DNA from: Nocardioides alkalitolerans DSM 16699
GTDB lineage: Bacteria; Actinomycetota; Actinomycetes; Propionibacteriales; Nocardioidaceae
Direction of reading: 5' to 3'
Length of the DNA stretch: 64,000 nucleotides
NCBI RefSeq assembly: GCF_000426525.1
Contig: NZ_AUFN01000012.1
Location: 310,001 to 374,000, forward strand
Shown: positions 15,567-26,131 of the stretch, in pieces
Layout: every line of letters begins with the position of its first letter
How positions within the stretch are numbered: position 1 is the first letter of the stretch
The notes under the pieces: model-generated
Told to the model about the DNA's origin: nothing
Databases searched by the model: none
The model's input: the letters and a program-made list of their open reading frames with translations, nothing else
Made by a program: the position numbers and the translations under genes

Positions 15567-16420
15567 GCCGCCTCCTCGAGGCCGTAGACGCGGCGACCCG
15601 TGCCGCCGAGGACGGCGGCCTGCTCGGCCACCGTGAGGGAGGCCAGCAGCTCGGTGACGACCTCCCACCAGCGGGCATAGCCGCCGGCGAGGGTGCTGAC
15701 GGGCCAGTCGCTGCCGAACATCAGCCGCTCGGGGCCGAAGCACTCGAGCGCGTGGTCGACGTACCGCCGCAGGTCGTCGGGCCCGTAGTCCGGACCAGCC
15801 GCCGTGTCGAGGCCCGAGATCTTGGCGGTCACGTGGGGGTACGACGCCGCCCGCGCCAGCAGGTCGGCCCAGGGCTGCCAGCCGCCGTCGGCGACCGGGG
15901 GTTTCGCCAGGTGGTCGATGACGAGCCGCAGCTCGGGGTGGCGGGCGGCGAGGGTCGGCACGTGCTCGAGGTGGCGCGGCAGGACAGCGACGACGTCGTA
16001 CGCCAGGCCGGCCCGCGCGACCTCGCCGAGGCCGTCGAGGACGGGCTCGCGCACGACCCAGTCGGCGTCGGGCTCGTCGTGGATCTGGTGCCGGACGCCC
16101 ACGACGAGGTCGTCGGCGGCGAACTGCTCCAGCGTGGCACGCAGCGGGGCGGGCTGGTCGAGCGGCGCCCAGCCGACGATGCCGACGACGCGCGACCAGC
16201 CCGCGGCCGCGGCACGCATGGCGTCGGTGTCGCGGAGCGTGGGGTCGGCCTGCACGAGAACGACGTCGTCCACGCCGCTGGCCGCGGCGAGCGGCTCGAC
16301 GTCGTCGACGCCGAAGCTGGCGTGCAGCGGACCGGCCTCCGGCGTCAGCCAGGTGTAGTCGCCCTCGGCCAGGCTCCAGACGTGCTGGTGCGTGTCGAGC
16401 ACGCGGTGTCCGTGGATCAT
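15563..16420 (-). CDS. Amidohydrolase-2 family protein, sugar-lactonase-like
   Basis: 285 residues, TIM-barrel amidohydrolase (PF04909 type). Metal/catalytic motifs: DTHQHVW at residues 9-15, RHQIHDE, VIDHLAKPP, and MFGSDWPVS near residue 245. The arrangement is that of L-fuconolactonase and related lactone hydrolases. In the cluster it would open a lactone made by one of the two dehydrogenases. ATG overlaps the mutarotase stop (ATGA). Confidence 0.88.
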   Translation of the reverse strand: MIHGHRVLDTHQHVWSLAEGDYTWLTPEAGPLHASFGVDDVEPLAAASGVDDVVLVQADPTLRDTDAMRAAAAGWSRVVGIVGWAPLDQPAPLRATLEQFAADDLVVGVRHQIHDEPDADWVVREPVLDGLGEVARAGLAYDVVAVLPRHLEHVPTLAARHPELRLVIDHLAKPPVADGGWQPWADLLARAASYPHVTAKISGLDTAAGPDYGPDDLRRYVDHALECFGPERLMFGSDWPVSTLAGGYARWWEVVTELLASLTVAEQAAVLGGTGRRVYGLEEAA

Positions 16421-16806
16421 CGGCTCCTCGTCTCGGGAACGGGCTCGGGAAAGGGCTCAGGAACGGGGGCGGCGGCGGCCTGGCGGCGCAGCGACCAGAC
16501 GAGCCGGGGCTGCTCGAGCGCGGGGACCGCCTCGATCGTCTCGAACGCCTCGACGTGCGCCGCCATGTCGGCCTGCCACGCGACGTTGACGGCGTCGTCG
16601 GCGATGGCCGCCCCCAGCACCTCGTAGTCGTCGACGTCGACCAGGTGGAGCAGGGAGCGCCCGTCGCGCCAGATCACCCAGTCGCGCACCCCGTGGGCGA
16701 CCAGCAGGTCGAGCAGCGGGTCCGGTACGACGGCGTGGTCGGCGTCGTACGCCTGCTCGTGACCCGCCCGGAGAGTGCTGAGGAGCACGGCGGCGCGCAG
16801 GCTCAC
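16417..16806 (-). CDS. L-rhamnose mutarotase (RhaM) family protein
   Basis: 129 residues; the first about 105 form the RhaM dimeric alpha/beta fold. Recognisable features are the N-terminal VLLSTLRAGHEQAYDADHAVVPDPL (Tyr and His of the active site), VRDWVIWRDGRSLLHLVDVDDYE and WQADMAAHVE. The tail of about 20 residues is Pro/Glu rich (PVPEPFPEPVPE). The family interconverts anomers of deoxyhexoses such as L-rhamnose or L-fucose, which is the best hint at the cluster's substrate. GTG overlaps the permease stop. Confidence 0.85.
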   Translation of the reverse strand: MSLRAAVLLSTLRAGHEQAYDADHAVVPDPLLDLLVAHGVRDWVIWRDGRSLLHLVDVDDYEVLGAAIADDAVNVAWQADMAAHVEAFETIEAVPALEQPRLVWSLRRQAAAAPVPEPFPEPVPETRSR

Positions 16807-18080
16807 GAGCGCTCCGCCCCGGCACCGGCGGGGGTGAGCTCGGGCGCGTCCGTCGGGTGGCCGGTGGTGACGGGCTTCGTGGTCGGGTCGACCGTGCGCA
16901 GGCTGACGCGCTGCTTGCGGCGGAGCGCGATCGTGTACATGCCCGCGGCGACGATGAGCACGACGCCCTCGATGAGGCCCTGGTAGTTGGCGCCGAGGTT
17001 GAGCACGTTGAAGCCGTTGGCCAGGGTGACGAGGATGAGCGCGCCGACGAGCGACTTGGCGACGCTGCCCAGGCCACCGAAGAGCGAGGTGCCACCGAGG
17101 ATCGCCGCAGCCAGGGCCGTGAGCTCGAACCCGTTGAGCCCGGTGGGGTTGATGGAGCCCAGCCGGCTCGCGTAGAGCACGCCCACGAACGCGGCGGCGG
17201 TGCCGTTGAGCACGAACGCCATCACGCGGTAGCGGTCGACGGCCACGCCCGAGAGCCGGGCGGCCTCCGCGTTGCCGCCGGTGGCGTAGAGACGGCGGCC
17301 CACGGTGGTGTAGCGGAGCACCCACGCGGCGAGCACCACGAGCACGAGCATGTAGACGGCGCGCTGGCTCAGGCGCACGGTGAAGACCATCGCCGGCGAC
17401 GCGGCGAGGAGGGCGACGCCGAGGACGGCGGGGACGAGCACGCGGGGCAGGCGCCACGACGTGCCGGCCCGCTGGGCGCGCCAGACCCGCCAGGCGGCGA
17501 GGGCCAGGAGCCCGATGCCCGCGAGGAGGTAGAGGTTGGGGGTGACCCAGCGGCTGCCGTCGAGGGCGCGCAGGGCGTCGCGGTCGGCGCCCTCGGGCAC
17601 GGTGACGGTGCGGCCGTCGGTGATGATCAGCACGAGGCCGCGGACGGCCGTCAGCGTGCCGAGGGTGACGATGAAGGCGTTGATCCCGACGTACTGGACC
17701 ACGACCCCGTTGAAGAGGCCGATGCCGGCGCCCGCCAGCAGGGCCACGGCGAAGGCGCCGTAGAAGCCCAGCGAGGGCATCAGCCCGAGGCAGGTGGCCG
17801 CGCCGAAGGCGGCGACGGAGCCGACCGAGAGGTCGAAGTTGCCCGAGATCAGCACGATCGTCGTGGTGACCACCAGGATGCCCAGCAGGGCCGTCTGGTC
17901 GAGGATGTTGGAGACGTTCGTGGGCGAGACGTACGACGGGCGACCCGTGCTCGCGGTGGCGATGCTCAGCACGACCACGAGGGCCGCGAAGGCGTAGACC
18001 ACACCGGCGTTGCTCGGGTGCAGCCACGTGGGCAGCCGCGAGCCGCTGCCCGCGGTGGGGGTGACGACCTTCTCAGACAT
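16803..18080 (-). CDS. Sugar ABC transporter permease (RbsC/XylH type)
   Basis: 425 residues, about ten membrane helices, including the family segments TALLGILVVTTTIVLISGNFDLSVGS and YATGGNAEAARLSGV (the EAA-like cytoplasmic loop) and AAILGGTSLFGGLGS. An inserted hydrophobic stretch in the middle (about residues 185-245) lengthens it relative to RbsC, as in XylH-like permeases. The start overlaps the ATPase stop by eight bases. Works with the ATPase and binding protein encoded just upstream. Confidence 0.93.
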   Translation of the reverse strand: MSEKVVTPTAGSGSRLPTWLHPSNAGVVYAFAALVVVLSIATASTGRPSYVSPTNVSNILDQTALLGILVVTTTIVLISGNFDLSVGSVAAFGAATCLGLMPSLGFYGAFAVALLAGAGIGLFNGVVVQYVGINAFIVTLGTLTAVRGLVLIITDGRTVTVPEGADRDALRALDGSRWVTPNLYLLAGIGLLALAAWRVWRAQRAGTSWRLPRVLVPAVLGVALLAASPAMVFTVRLSQRAVYMLVLVVLAAWVLRYTTVGRRLYATGGNAEAARLSGVAVDRYRVMAFVLNGTAAAFVGVLYASRLGSINPTGLNGFELTALAAAILGGTSLFGGLGSVAKSLVGALILVTLANGFNVLNLGANYQGLIEGVVLIVAAGMYTIALRRKQRVSLRTVDPTTKPVTTGHPTDAPELTPAGAGAERS

Positions 18081-19602
18081 GGACGACCTCTCCGGTTCCG
18101 GCGCCCAGCCCGTGGGCGAGCATGATGAGTTCTTCCTCGGTGACCTGCTGGGCATCGAGGTCGTGGGCGATACGTCCGCCCCGGACGACGAGCACGCGTG
18201 TCGCGACGGACAGCAGCTCGTCGAAGTCGCTGCAGGCCAGGACGATCGCCTTGCCCTCGGAGGCGAGACGGCGCACGAGCTGCAGGATCTCGGCCTTGGC
18301 GCCGACGTCGACGCCGGCGGTCGGCTCGTCGAGCAGCCACACCGGCTTGTCGGCGTAGAGCCACTTCGCGAAGACGACCTTCTGCGCGTTGCCGCCCGAC
18401 AGCTCGCTCGGGAGCGCGTCGGGCCCCGAGGCGACGATGCCGAGCTCGTCGATCGCCCGCGCCGCCAGGGCGCGCTCCTCCTGCTCCTGCGGGAGCAGGC
18501 GTCGCAGGGACAGCCGTCCCAGGTCGGGCAGGCTGATGTTCTTCCACAGCGGCTCGGCCGGGTGGAGGCCCTGCTGCACCCTGTCTTCGGGCACGTAGGC
18601 GAACCCGGCCTTCACGGCAGCCCGCGGCGACCGCCCGACCGGTCGGCCCGCGACGGTGACCTCCCCGGTGGCCGAGCGGTCGGCCCCGAAGATCGCGTCG
18701 AGGATCTCGGAGCGCCCCGACCCGAGCAGGCCCGCGAGGCCGACGATCTCGCCGGCCCGCACGTGGAGCGACACGTCGCGCACCCCGGTGCGGGTGCCGA
18801 TGCCCGTGACGTCCAGGAGCACGTCGCCCGTGCGGGAGCCCGCGCCGCCGGCCCGCTCGACCGCGAGCAGCTCGCGCCCCGCGATGGCCTGGACCAGGCG
18901 GCCCTCGTCGAGGGTCGCGGTCGGCTCGTCGAGCAGCGCCCGGCCGTCGCGGAGCACCGTCACGTGGTCGGTGATCTCGAGGATCTCGTCGAGGAAGTGC
19001 GAGATGAACACGAAGGTCGTGCCGTCGGCGGCCAGGCGGCGCACCGCGTCGAGCACGATCCGGCGCTCGGCCTCCGAGAGCGACGCCGTCGGCTCGTCCA
19101 TGATCACGAGCTCGGCGCCCAGCGCGAGGGCCTGGAGGATCGCGATCATCTGGCGCGTGCCGATCGGCAGGCTCGCCACCTGCACGTCCGGGTCGATCTC
19201 GTAGCCGAGACGCTCGACCAACCGGTCGAACTCCACCCGCATCTGGGGCGTGCTGCGCCAGGGGCCCCGCCGCCAGAGGAAGACGTTCTCCAGCGCCGAG
19301 AGCGTCGGCACCAGCGGCACGTGCTGGTGGATCGTCGCGAGACCGGCGGCCTGGGCGTCGCCCGGGCTGCTCCACGAGCACTCCTCCCCCGCCCAGTGGA
19401 TCGAGCCCGTGCTGACGGGCTGCACGCCGCTGACGCACTTGATGAGCGTCGACTTGCCGGCGCCGTTCGCGCCGACGAGCCCGTGGACGGAACCGCGTCG
19501 TACGACGAGGTCCACACCCCTCAGGGCCGTCGTGCCGTTGGGGAACGACTTCGTCACCGCCCGCAGCTCGAGCAGGACCTCCCCTGCCGCACCCGTGGTC
19601 AT
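18073..19602 (-). CDS. Sugar ABC transporter ATP-binding protein (RbsA/MglA type)
   Basis: 509 residues with two fused ABC domains. Domain 1: Walker A GANGAGKST (about residue 40), signature replaced by SLSEAERR (about 145), Walker B LVIMDEPT. Domain 2: GLLGSGRSE as degenerate Walker A (about 290), LSGGNAQK signature (about 405) and VWLLDEPTAGVD. This asymmetry is standard for the carbohydrate uptake CUT2 family. SD GGAGGAG precedes the ATG at 19602; longer upstream starts lack one. Confidence 0.95.
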   Translation of the reverse strand: MTTGAAGEVLLELRAVTKSFPNGTTALRGVDLVVRRGSVHGLVGANGAGKSTLIKCVSGVQPVSTGSIHWAGEECSWSSPGDAQAAGLATIHQHVPLVPTLSALENVFLWRRGPWRSTPQMRVEFDRLVERLGYEIDPDVQVASLPIGTRQMIAILQALALGAELVIMDEPTASLSEAERRIVLDAVRRLAADGTTFVFISHFLDEILEITDHVTVLRDGRALLDEPTATLDEGRLVQAIAGRELLAVERAGGAGSRTGDVLLDVTGIGTRTGVRDVSLHVRAGEIVGLAGLLGSGRSEILDAIFGADRSATGEVTVAGRPVGRSPRAAVKAGFAYVPEDRVQQGLHPAEPLWKNISLPDLGRLSLRRLLPQEQEERALAARAIDELGIVASGPDALPSELSGGNAQKVVFAKWLYADKPVWLLDEPTAGVDVGAKAEILQLVRRLASEGKAIVLACSDFDELLSVATRVLVVRGGRIAHDLDAQQVTEEELIMLAHGLGAGTGEVVHV

Positions 19603-19639
19603 CGCGTCTCCTCCGTGCCGTGGGCGACCGGTCCGGACG

Positions 19640-20629
19640 TCACCACTGCGGGTCGCAGTCGTCCACGTTGTCGGCCGTGATGGCGGGGGTCTCGTAGGAG
19701 ACGAACTCCGCCTCGCGCTCCTCGGCACCGGTCAGGTGGTCGTAGATGGTCTGCATGGCGAGCTCGCCCAGGTCACGGGGCTTGAAGCAGACCGTGCCGA
19801 GGATGTCGCCGGAGCGCACGCCGTCGATGCCGAGCTGCGAGCCACCGATGCCCACGACCACGGCGTCGGCGCCGGCGGCCTGCACGGCCTGGGCGCAGCC
19901 GACCGCCATGTCGTCGCTCTGGGCGTAGACGATGTCGAGGTCCGGGTTGGCGGAGATCATGTTCTGGCACGCGCTCTGGGCGCCCTCGGCGGTCCAGTCA
20001 CCGGGCTGGCGGGCCACGACCTCGAACTCGACGCCGGCCTCCTCGGCCGGGTCGAGGAACTCGTCGAAGCGCAGCTCGACCTCGGCGAAGCCGGCCGCGC
20101 CCTCGACGACGGCGAGCTTGCCGCCCTCGGGCAGCGCCTCGAGCGCCAGCTCACCGGCGGTGCGACCAGCGGCCAGCTCGTCCTGGGTCACCAGGGCGAC
20201 GAGCTCGTCGTACACGTCCTCGAGGTCGCGCTCGCTCGGGTCGCCGACCTGCGAGGCGACCGCGACCGTGGGGATGCCCGCCTCGGTGAGCTGGTCGACC
20301 AGGCCGACCGCCACGCCCGAGTCGACCGGCAGCAGGAGCACGCCGTCGGGGTCCTGACCGATGAGGTCCTGCACGTCGTTGGACTGCTTCTCCGTCTCGC
20401 CCTGGCCGTCGAGCTCGACGATCGTGACGCCGAGCTCGTCGGCGCGGGCCTTGATGCCCTCGCCGATGGCGGACGGGAACGGGAAGCTCAGGCCGAGGTT
20501 CGAGACCCCGATGGTGAGGTCGGACGGGTCGGCGGCGGCAGCGTCGTCAGTGCTGTCGACCTCGCCGCAGGCCGCGAGGCTGAAGGCCATCGCGCACGCA
20601 AGTCCGGCGAGCAGGGGACGTCGGTTCAT
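19640..20629 (-). CDS. Sugar ABC transporter substrate-binding lipoprotein
   Basis: 329 residues, type I periplasmic binding protein. Signal sequence MNRRPLLAGLACAMAFSLAAC with a lipobox Cys at residue 21; mature domain starts DLTIGVSNLGLSFPFPSAIGEGIKARADELG and contains DGVLLLPVDS and ACQNMISANPDLDIVYAQSDDMAVG, typical of RbsB-like CUT2 receptors. GGGAGA lies 6 bases before the ATG. First gene of the cluster; operator at 20723-20742 lies 94 bases upstream. Confidence 0.95.
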   Translation of the reverse strand: MNRRPLLAGLACAMAFSLAACGEVDSTDDAAAADPSDLTIGVSNLGLSFPFPSAIGEGIKARADELGVTIVELDGQGETEKQSNDVQDLIGQDPDGVLLLPVDSGVAVGLVDQLTEAGIPTVAVASQVGDPSERDLEDVYDELVALVTQDELAAGRTAGELALEALPEGGKLAVVEGAAGFAEVELRFDEFLDPAEEAGVEFEVVARQPGDWTAEGAQSACQNMISANPDLDIVYAQSDDMAVGCAQAVQAAGADAVVVGIGGSQLGIDGVRSGDILGTVCFKPRDLGELAMQTIYDHLTGAEEREAEFVSYETPAITADNVDDCDPQW

Positions 20630-20722
20630 GGTGGTTCTCCCTTGGATGGACGCGACGATGCGTCGATCTCGCCGGCCGGCCCCCCGAGGATGGCGGCTTG
20701 CCGCTAGGGCGGCTCCGGCAGA

Positions 20723-20742
20723 TCGTTCAAACGTTTGAACGA
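20723..20742. promoter_or_regulatory. LacI-type operator, perfect 20-bp palindrome
   Basis: TCGTTCAAACGTTTGAACGA reads identically on both strands, with the CpG centre and AAACGTTT core usual for LacI/PurR-family operators. It lies upstream of the 13-gene sugar-type cluster that contains its own LacI gene (8893-9879), 94-113 bases before the binding-protein ATG. Repression relieved by the imported compound or a metabolite is inferred. Confidence 0.85.
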
Positions 20743-20838
20743 CTGAAGGTTACGTGACCCCCGTCTCAGCGCGCAAGCACCTTCGGCGTTTTCGGTGCGA
20801 CGGATTCCGAGGACGTCGAGCAGCCGCACCGGCGAGCG

Positions 20839-21099
20839 TGAACGATCTGACGCACCCTGCACGACGGAAGCCCCAGCACCACCGCGACCCAGGACACGGG
20901 CGGCAGGGCGTGAAGGATCCGACGTGCCCCGTACGCCGAGAGCCGCACGGCCCACCCGCGCCCCACGACACGGGCGGCACGGCGTGAAGGATCCGACGCA
21001 CCCCGTACGCCGAGAGCCCCACAGCCCACCCACGCCCCACGACACGGGCGGCACGGCGTGAAGGATCCGACGCGCCCCGTACGCCGAGAGCCCCACGGC
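20839..21099. repeat. 74-bp tandem repeat, about 3.5 copies
   Basis: The intergenic stretch 20743-21172 holds no gene. TGAAGGATCC begins copies at 20911, 20985 and 21059, exactly 74 bases apart; a degenerate 72-base copy starts at 20839 (TGAACGATCT). Each full copy contains GTACGCCGAGAGCC and CCCCACGACACGGGCGGCA. The last copy breaks off where GAGAGCCCC becomes the left arm of the terminator at 21085-21119, so the array looks as if it grew by duplication from that terminator. There are no variable spacers, so this is not a CRISPR. Confidence 0.9.
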
Positions 21100-21119
21100 C
21101 GGTGGCCGGGGGGCTCTCG
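21085..21119 (-). terminator. Hairpin terminator after the nucleosidase gene
   Basis: CGAGAGCCCC (21085-21094) pairs with GGGGCTCTCG (21110-21119), and the loop itself contains a 5-bp stem (CGGCC/GGCCG). It lies 54 bases past the stop of the minus-strand nucleosidase gene. Confidence 0.8.
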
Positions 21120-21172
21120 TGCGTGCGGCGCGGGCGGGCCGCGCCTGCGAGGCGGGCGGATCAGGCGCGCGC

Positions 21173-21736
21173 TCAGCCACCCACGTGGTCGGCGAGCCAG
21201 TCCCCCAGGACGACGGCGCTCGCGGCGACCAGCGCGGGCCAGTCCCAGGCGGACTCGTCGGCGGCGTCAGAGACGTGCTTGACGAGGGTGACCCGGGCGC
21301 CGACGGCTCGGGCGGCGTACGCGACGGCGTAGCCCTCCATGTCGACGAGCTGGGCCTGCGCGGCCAGGCGGGCCCGGACGACGGGATCCGTCACGAAGAC
21401 GTCGCCGCTGGCGAGGGCGAACGCCGTATCGCCCGTGCCGAGCTCCAGCCACTCCTGCGGGTCGTCCCCCAGCGCCCGGACCGCGACGGCGTCCAGGTCG
21501 TGGTTGAGCACCCGGCCCGGGAGGAACAGCCCGGTGAGGCCGTCGTGCAGCGCGCCCGCCGTACCGATGTTGACCACGTGCACCGACGACGGGTCGGGGT
21601 ACGCCGCCAGCGCCCTCGCCGTGGCGGCCGCCGCGGCGGTCTTGCCCATGCCGGTGACGACCAGCGGCACGCCGTCGGGCACCCGGGCCGCCTCGGCCTC
21701 CGTCGCCGCGGCGACGAGCACGGTCTCGCCGGTCAC
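21173..21736 (-). CDS. Nucleoside phosphorylase/nucleosidase family protein
   Basis: 187 residues, phosphorylase-1 (PNP/UDP) fold as in MTA/SAH nucleosidase and futalosine hydrolase. Visible: LVVTGMGKTAAAAATARAL, VVNIGTAGALHDGL, and the nucleoside-binding VDMEGYAVAYAA with the purine-contacting Glu, then VKHVSDAAD with the catalytic Asp. It is short for the family. GTG start 4 bases after the GuaB1 stop, so probably co-transcribed with guaB1 in purine salvage. Confidence 0.85.
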   Translation of the reverse strand: MTGETVLVAAATEAEAARVPDGVPLVVTGMGKTAAAAATARALAAYPDPSSVHVVNIGTAGALHDGLTGLFLPGRVLNHDLDAVAVRALGDDPQEWLELGTGDTAFALASGDVFVTDPVVRARLAAQAQLVDMEGYAVAYAARAVGARVTLVKHVSDAADESAWDWPALVAASAVVLGDWLADHVGG

Positions 21737-21740
21737 CGGG

Positions 21741-23180
<1,440 letters not shown>

Positions 23181-23223
23181 TCACCAATCTACCGTCGGAC
23201 GGGTCGTTCGGGGAACTCCGGTT

Positions 23224-23619
23224 TCAGGCGAAGTAGGAGCGCCCGAACATGCGCGCCGCCGCCCGCGCCGAGGGCTGCCCGAGATCGGGGTCGGCGCCGT
23301 TCTCCAGCAGCACGGCGACGACCGCGTCCTCGCCCTTGAAGACCGCCCCGGCCAACGGGGTCTGGCCCTTGTCGTTCGCCCGGTCGACGTCGGCCCCCTG
23401 GTCGGCCAGCGCCGCCGTCAGGGGCGCGTGGCCGTGGTAGGCGGCGAGCATCAGCAGCGTGTTGCCGCTCGCGTCGGTCAGGTCGGCCGGGACGCCGGCG
23501 ACCACGTAGGCGAGCAGCCGCTCGACCTCACCAGCACGGGCCAGGTCCATCAGCTCGTGCGCGAGAGCGACGTGCTCGTCGGTGATGCCGGGAGCCGGGT
23601 CGGGTGTCGGTGCGCTCAT
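23224..23619 (-). CDS. Small ankyrin-repeat protein
   Basis: 131 residues with three ankyrin motifs in the second half (DASGNTLLMLAAYHGHAPLTAALADQGADVD, then NDKGQTPLAGAVFKGEDAVVAVLLENGADPD and a partial third). The N-terminal 45 residues are helical. Short bacterial ankyrin proteins of this size are usually protein-binding modules; the partner is unknown. It reads toward guaB1 with 46 bases between. Confidence 0.88.
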   Translation of the reverse strand: MSAPTPDPAPGITDEHVALAHELMDLARAGEVERLLAYVVAGVPADLTDASGNTLLMLAAYHGHAPLTAALADQGADVDRANDKGQTPLAGAVFKGEDAVVAVLLENGADPDLGQPSARAAARMFGRSYFA

Positions 23620-23671
23620 GTGCGTCAGTCTGGCAGGCGTCGCCGACACCCTCGCCCGGCTCGCTCCGGGG

Positions 23672-25201
23672 TCAGTCGACGTCCACCCAGCCGAGCGTCC
23701 GCTCGACGGCCTTCTTCCACTGGCCGTGACCGGTGTCGCGCCTCTCCTCGTCCCAGGTGGGTTCCCAGCGCTTCGACTCGTTCCAGTTCGCGCGCAGCTC
23801 CTCGGTGTCCTTCCAGAAGCCGACCGCGAGGCCTGCGGCGTACGCCGCACCCAGCGCCGTCGTCTCGGCGACGACCGGGCGACTCACGGGCACGCCGAGC
23901 ACGTCCGCCTGGATCTGCATGCAGAGCTCGTTGGCCGTGACGCCGCCGTCGACCTTCAGCACCTCGAGCTTCACCCCGGAGTCCTTCTCCATGGCGTCGG
24001 CGACGTCGCGGCTCTGGTAGCAGATCGCCTCGAGCGTGGCCCGCGCCAGGTGGGCGTTGGTGTTGAAGCGCGACAGCCCGACGATCGCGCCGCGGGCGTC
24101 GCTGCGCCAGTACGGCGCGAAGAGCCCCGAGAACGCCGGCACGAAGTAGACGCCGCCGTTGTCCTCCACCTGGCGCGCCAGGGACTCCGACTGGGAGGCG
24201 CCGGAGATGATGCCCAGCTGGTCGCGCAGCCACTGCACGGCCGAGCCGGTCACCGCGATCGACCCCTCGAGCGCGTAGACGCAGGGCTCGTCGCCGAACT
24301 TGTACGCCGGCGTCGTGAGCAGGCCCGCCTTCGACCGGACGATCTCCGTGCCGGTGTTCAGCAGCATGAAGTTGCCCGTGCCGTACGTGTTCTTCGCCTC
24401 GCCCGGCGCGAAGCAGACCTGGCCGACGGTGGCCGCCTGCTGGTCGCCGAGGATGCCGGTGATCGGCACCTCGCCGGAGAAGGGACCGTTCGCCCGGGTC
24501 ACGCCGTACCCCTCGGGCACCGACGACGACCGGATCTCCGGCAGCATCGCCCGGGGGATGTCGAAGAAGCCGAGCAGCTCGTCGTCCCAGTCGAGGGTCT
24601 CGAGGTCCATCAGCATCGTGCGGCTGGCGTTCGTCACGTCGGTGACGTGCACGCCGCCGTCGCGTCCGCCGGTGAGGTTCCAGACGAGCCAGCTGTCGGT
24701 GGTGCCGAAGATCGCGTCGCCGGCCTCGGCCGCCTCGCGCACCCCGTCGACGTTCTCGAGGATCCACTGGATCTTGCCGCCGGCGAAGTAGGTCGCGGGC
24801 GGCAGTCCGGCCTTCTGGCGGATCACGTCGCCGCGACCGTCGCGGTCCAGGGCGCTCGCGATGCGGTCGGTACGCGTGTCCTGCCAGACGATCGCGTTGT
24901 AGTAGGGCCGCCCGGTGCGCTTGTTCCACACCACGGTCGTCTCGCGCTGGTTGGTGATGCCCAGCGCCACCAGGTCGTCGGAGGTGAGCCGCGCCTTGCC
25001 GAGGGCGGTCTGGATGACCGAGCTGGTGCGCTCCCAGATCTCCACCGGGTTGTGCTCGACCCAGCCCGCCTGCGGCAGCAGCTGCTCGTGCTCGAGCTGG
25101 TGGCGGGCCACCTCGTTGCCGTCGTGGTCGAAGATCATGAAGCGCGTGCTGGTCGTGCCCTGGTCGATGGAGCCGACGTACTTCTCGGTGGGATCGGACA
25201 T
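23672..25201 (-). CDS. glpK: Glycerol kinase
   Basis: Phosphorylates glycerol to sn-glycerol 3-phosphate with ATP in the cytosol. 509 residues, normal length. FGGY kinase features: N-terminal [10 protein letters not shown] (residues about 11-20), [39 protein letters not shown] and [27 protein letters not shown] precedes the ATG, which overlaps the glpF stop by one base (TGATG), so the two form an operon for glycerol uptake and trapping. Confidence 0.97.
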   Translation of the reverse strand: MSDPTEKYVGSIDQGTTSTRFMIFDHDGNEVARHQLEHEQLLPQAGWVEHNPVEIWERTSSVIQTALGKARLTSDDLVALGITNQRETTVVWNKRTGRPYYNAIVWQDTRTDRIASALDRDGRGDVIRQKAGLPPATYFAGGKIQWILENVDGVREAAEAGDAIFGTTDSWLVWNLTGGRDGGVHVTDVTNASRTMLMDLETLDWDDELLGFFDIPRAMLPEIRSSSVPEGYGVTRANGPFSGEVPITGILGDQQAATVGQVCFAPGEAKNTYGTGNFMLLNTGTEIVRSKAGLLTTPAYKFGDEPCVYALEGSIAVTGSAVQWLRDQLGIISGASQSESLARQVEDNGGVYFVPAFSGLFAPYWRSDARGAIVGLSRFNTNAHLARATLEAICYQSRDVADAMEKDSGVKLEVLKVDGGVTANELCMQIQADVLGVPVSRPVVAETTALGAAYAAGLAVGFWKDTEELRANWNESKRWEPTWDEERRDTGHGQWKKAVERTLGWVDVD

Positions 25202-26079
25202 CAGTGCTTCCTCCTGTGCGGGGCGGCGGGGGTCTCGTCGGTGGGTTCGGGCGTGGGCTCCGGCACGTCGGCCGGGGGCAGGTGGATCTCGATGAGGAGC
25301 TTGAAGGCCGCGCCACCGACGAGCGCACCGACGACGGGCGCCACGATCGGCACCCAGAAGTACAGCGCACCGCTCGAGGCGGACTCCCACACCTCGTTGC
25401 CGTAGCCGGTCACCCAGGCGGCGAGCCGGGGCCCGAGGTCGCGGGCGGGGTTGATGGCGTAGCCGGCGTTGGCGCCCCACGCCATGCCGAGCCCGACGAC
25501 GACCATGCCGATGAGCCAGGGGCCGAGGTTGGCCAGCGGCGGGTTGTTCGCCGCCGTCGTGAGGGCGAGCACCAGGAACACCAGGACCGCGGTGCCGAGC
25601 ACCTGGTCACCGAAGCCCGTGAGCACCGAGACGGGCGACCCGTCGGCCGTGACCCCGGGCGAGGTGTAGAAGATGCCGCCCGAGTCCTTGCCGAGCGCGG
25701 GGTCGAACGCCGTGATCACGTCGTGGTAGACGAGGCGCACCAGGATCGCGGCGACGAACGCGCCGGCCAGCTGGGCGGCCGCGAACGGGGCGACCTTGCG
25801 CCACGGGAAGCCGCGGTAGACGGCCAGCGCCACGGTCACGGCGGGGTTGAGGTGGGCTCCGCTGATGCGTGCGGCGGTGTAGATGCCGAGCACCACGCCG
25901 AGCCCCCAGGCCCAGCTGATCGAGTCGATGTCACCCCTGCCGCCGGCGACGACCGAGGCCACGACCCCGACGCCGAACAGGATGAGGATCATCGTCCCCG
26001 CGAACTCCGCGCTGAGCTCGGCCGCGAGGGACGGTTCGCCCGGGGCCCGGGGCGGCTTCCCGCCCGACTTCTTGTCCAC
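25201..26079 (-). CDS. glpF: Glycerol facilitator (aquaglyceroporin)
   Basis: 292 residues, MIP channel with six helices and both NPA boxes: [10 protein letters not shown] (first) and [10 protein letters not shown] (second); Asp after the second box (NPARD) is the hallmark of glycerol facilitators rather than water channels. Extra hydrophilic N-terminal and Pro-rich C-terminal tails ([13 protein letters not shown]). GTG at 26079 is preceded by GGGAGGA 4 bases away; an in-frame GTG at 26109 is the alternative. Upstream of glpK. Confidence 0.95.
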   Translation of the reverse strand: MDKKSGGKPPRAPGEPSLAAELSAEFAGTMILILFGVGVVASVVAGGRGDIDSISWAWGLGVVLGIYTAARISGAHLNPAVTVALAVYRGFPWRKVAPFAAAQLAGAFVAAILVRLVYHDVITAFDPALGKDSGGIFYTSPGVTADGSPVSVLTGFGDQVLGTAVLVFLVLALTTAANNPPLANLGPWLIGMVVVGLGMAWGANAGYAINPARDLGPRLAAWVTGYGNEVWESASSGALYFWVPIVAPVVGALVGGAAFKLLIEIHLPPADVPEPTPEPTDETPAAPHRRKH

Positions 26080-26131
26080 ATGTCCTCCCGAGAAGTGCCC
26101 CGCCACCACGTTGTGACGTGGGCCACTCGGG

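Noticed and set aside
16803..20629. Ribose transport operon
   Set aside because: The transporter is of the RbsABC type, but there is no ribokinase or RbsD; the coupled enzymes point to another substrate.
20839..21119. CRISPR array
   Set aside because: The 74-base units are contiguous with no variable spacers, and no cas genes are present.
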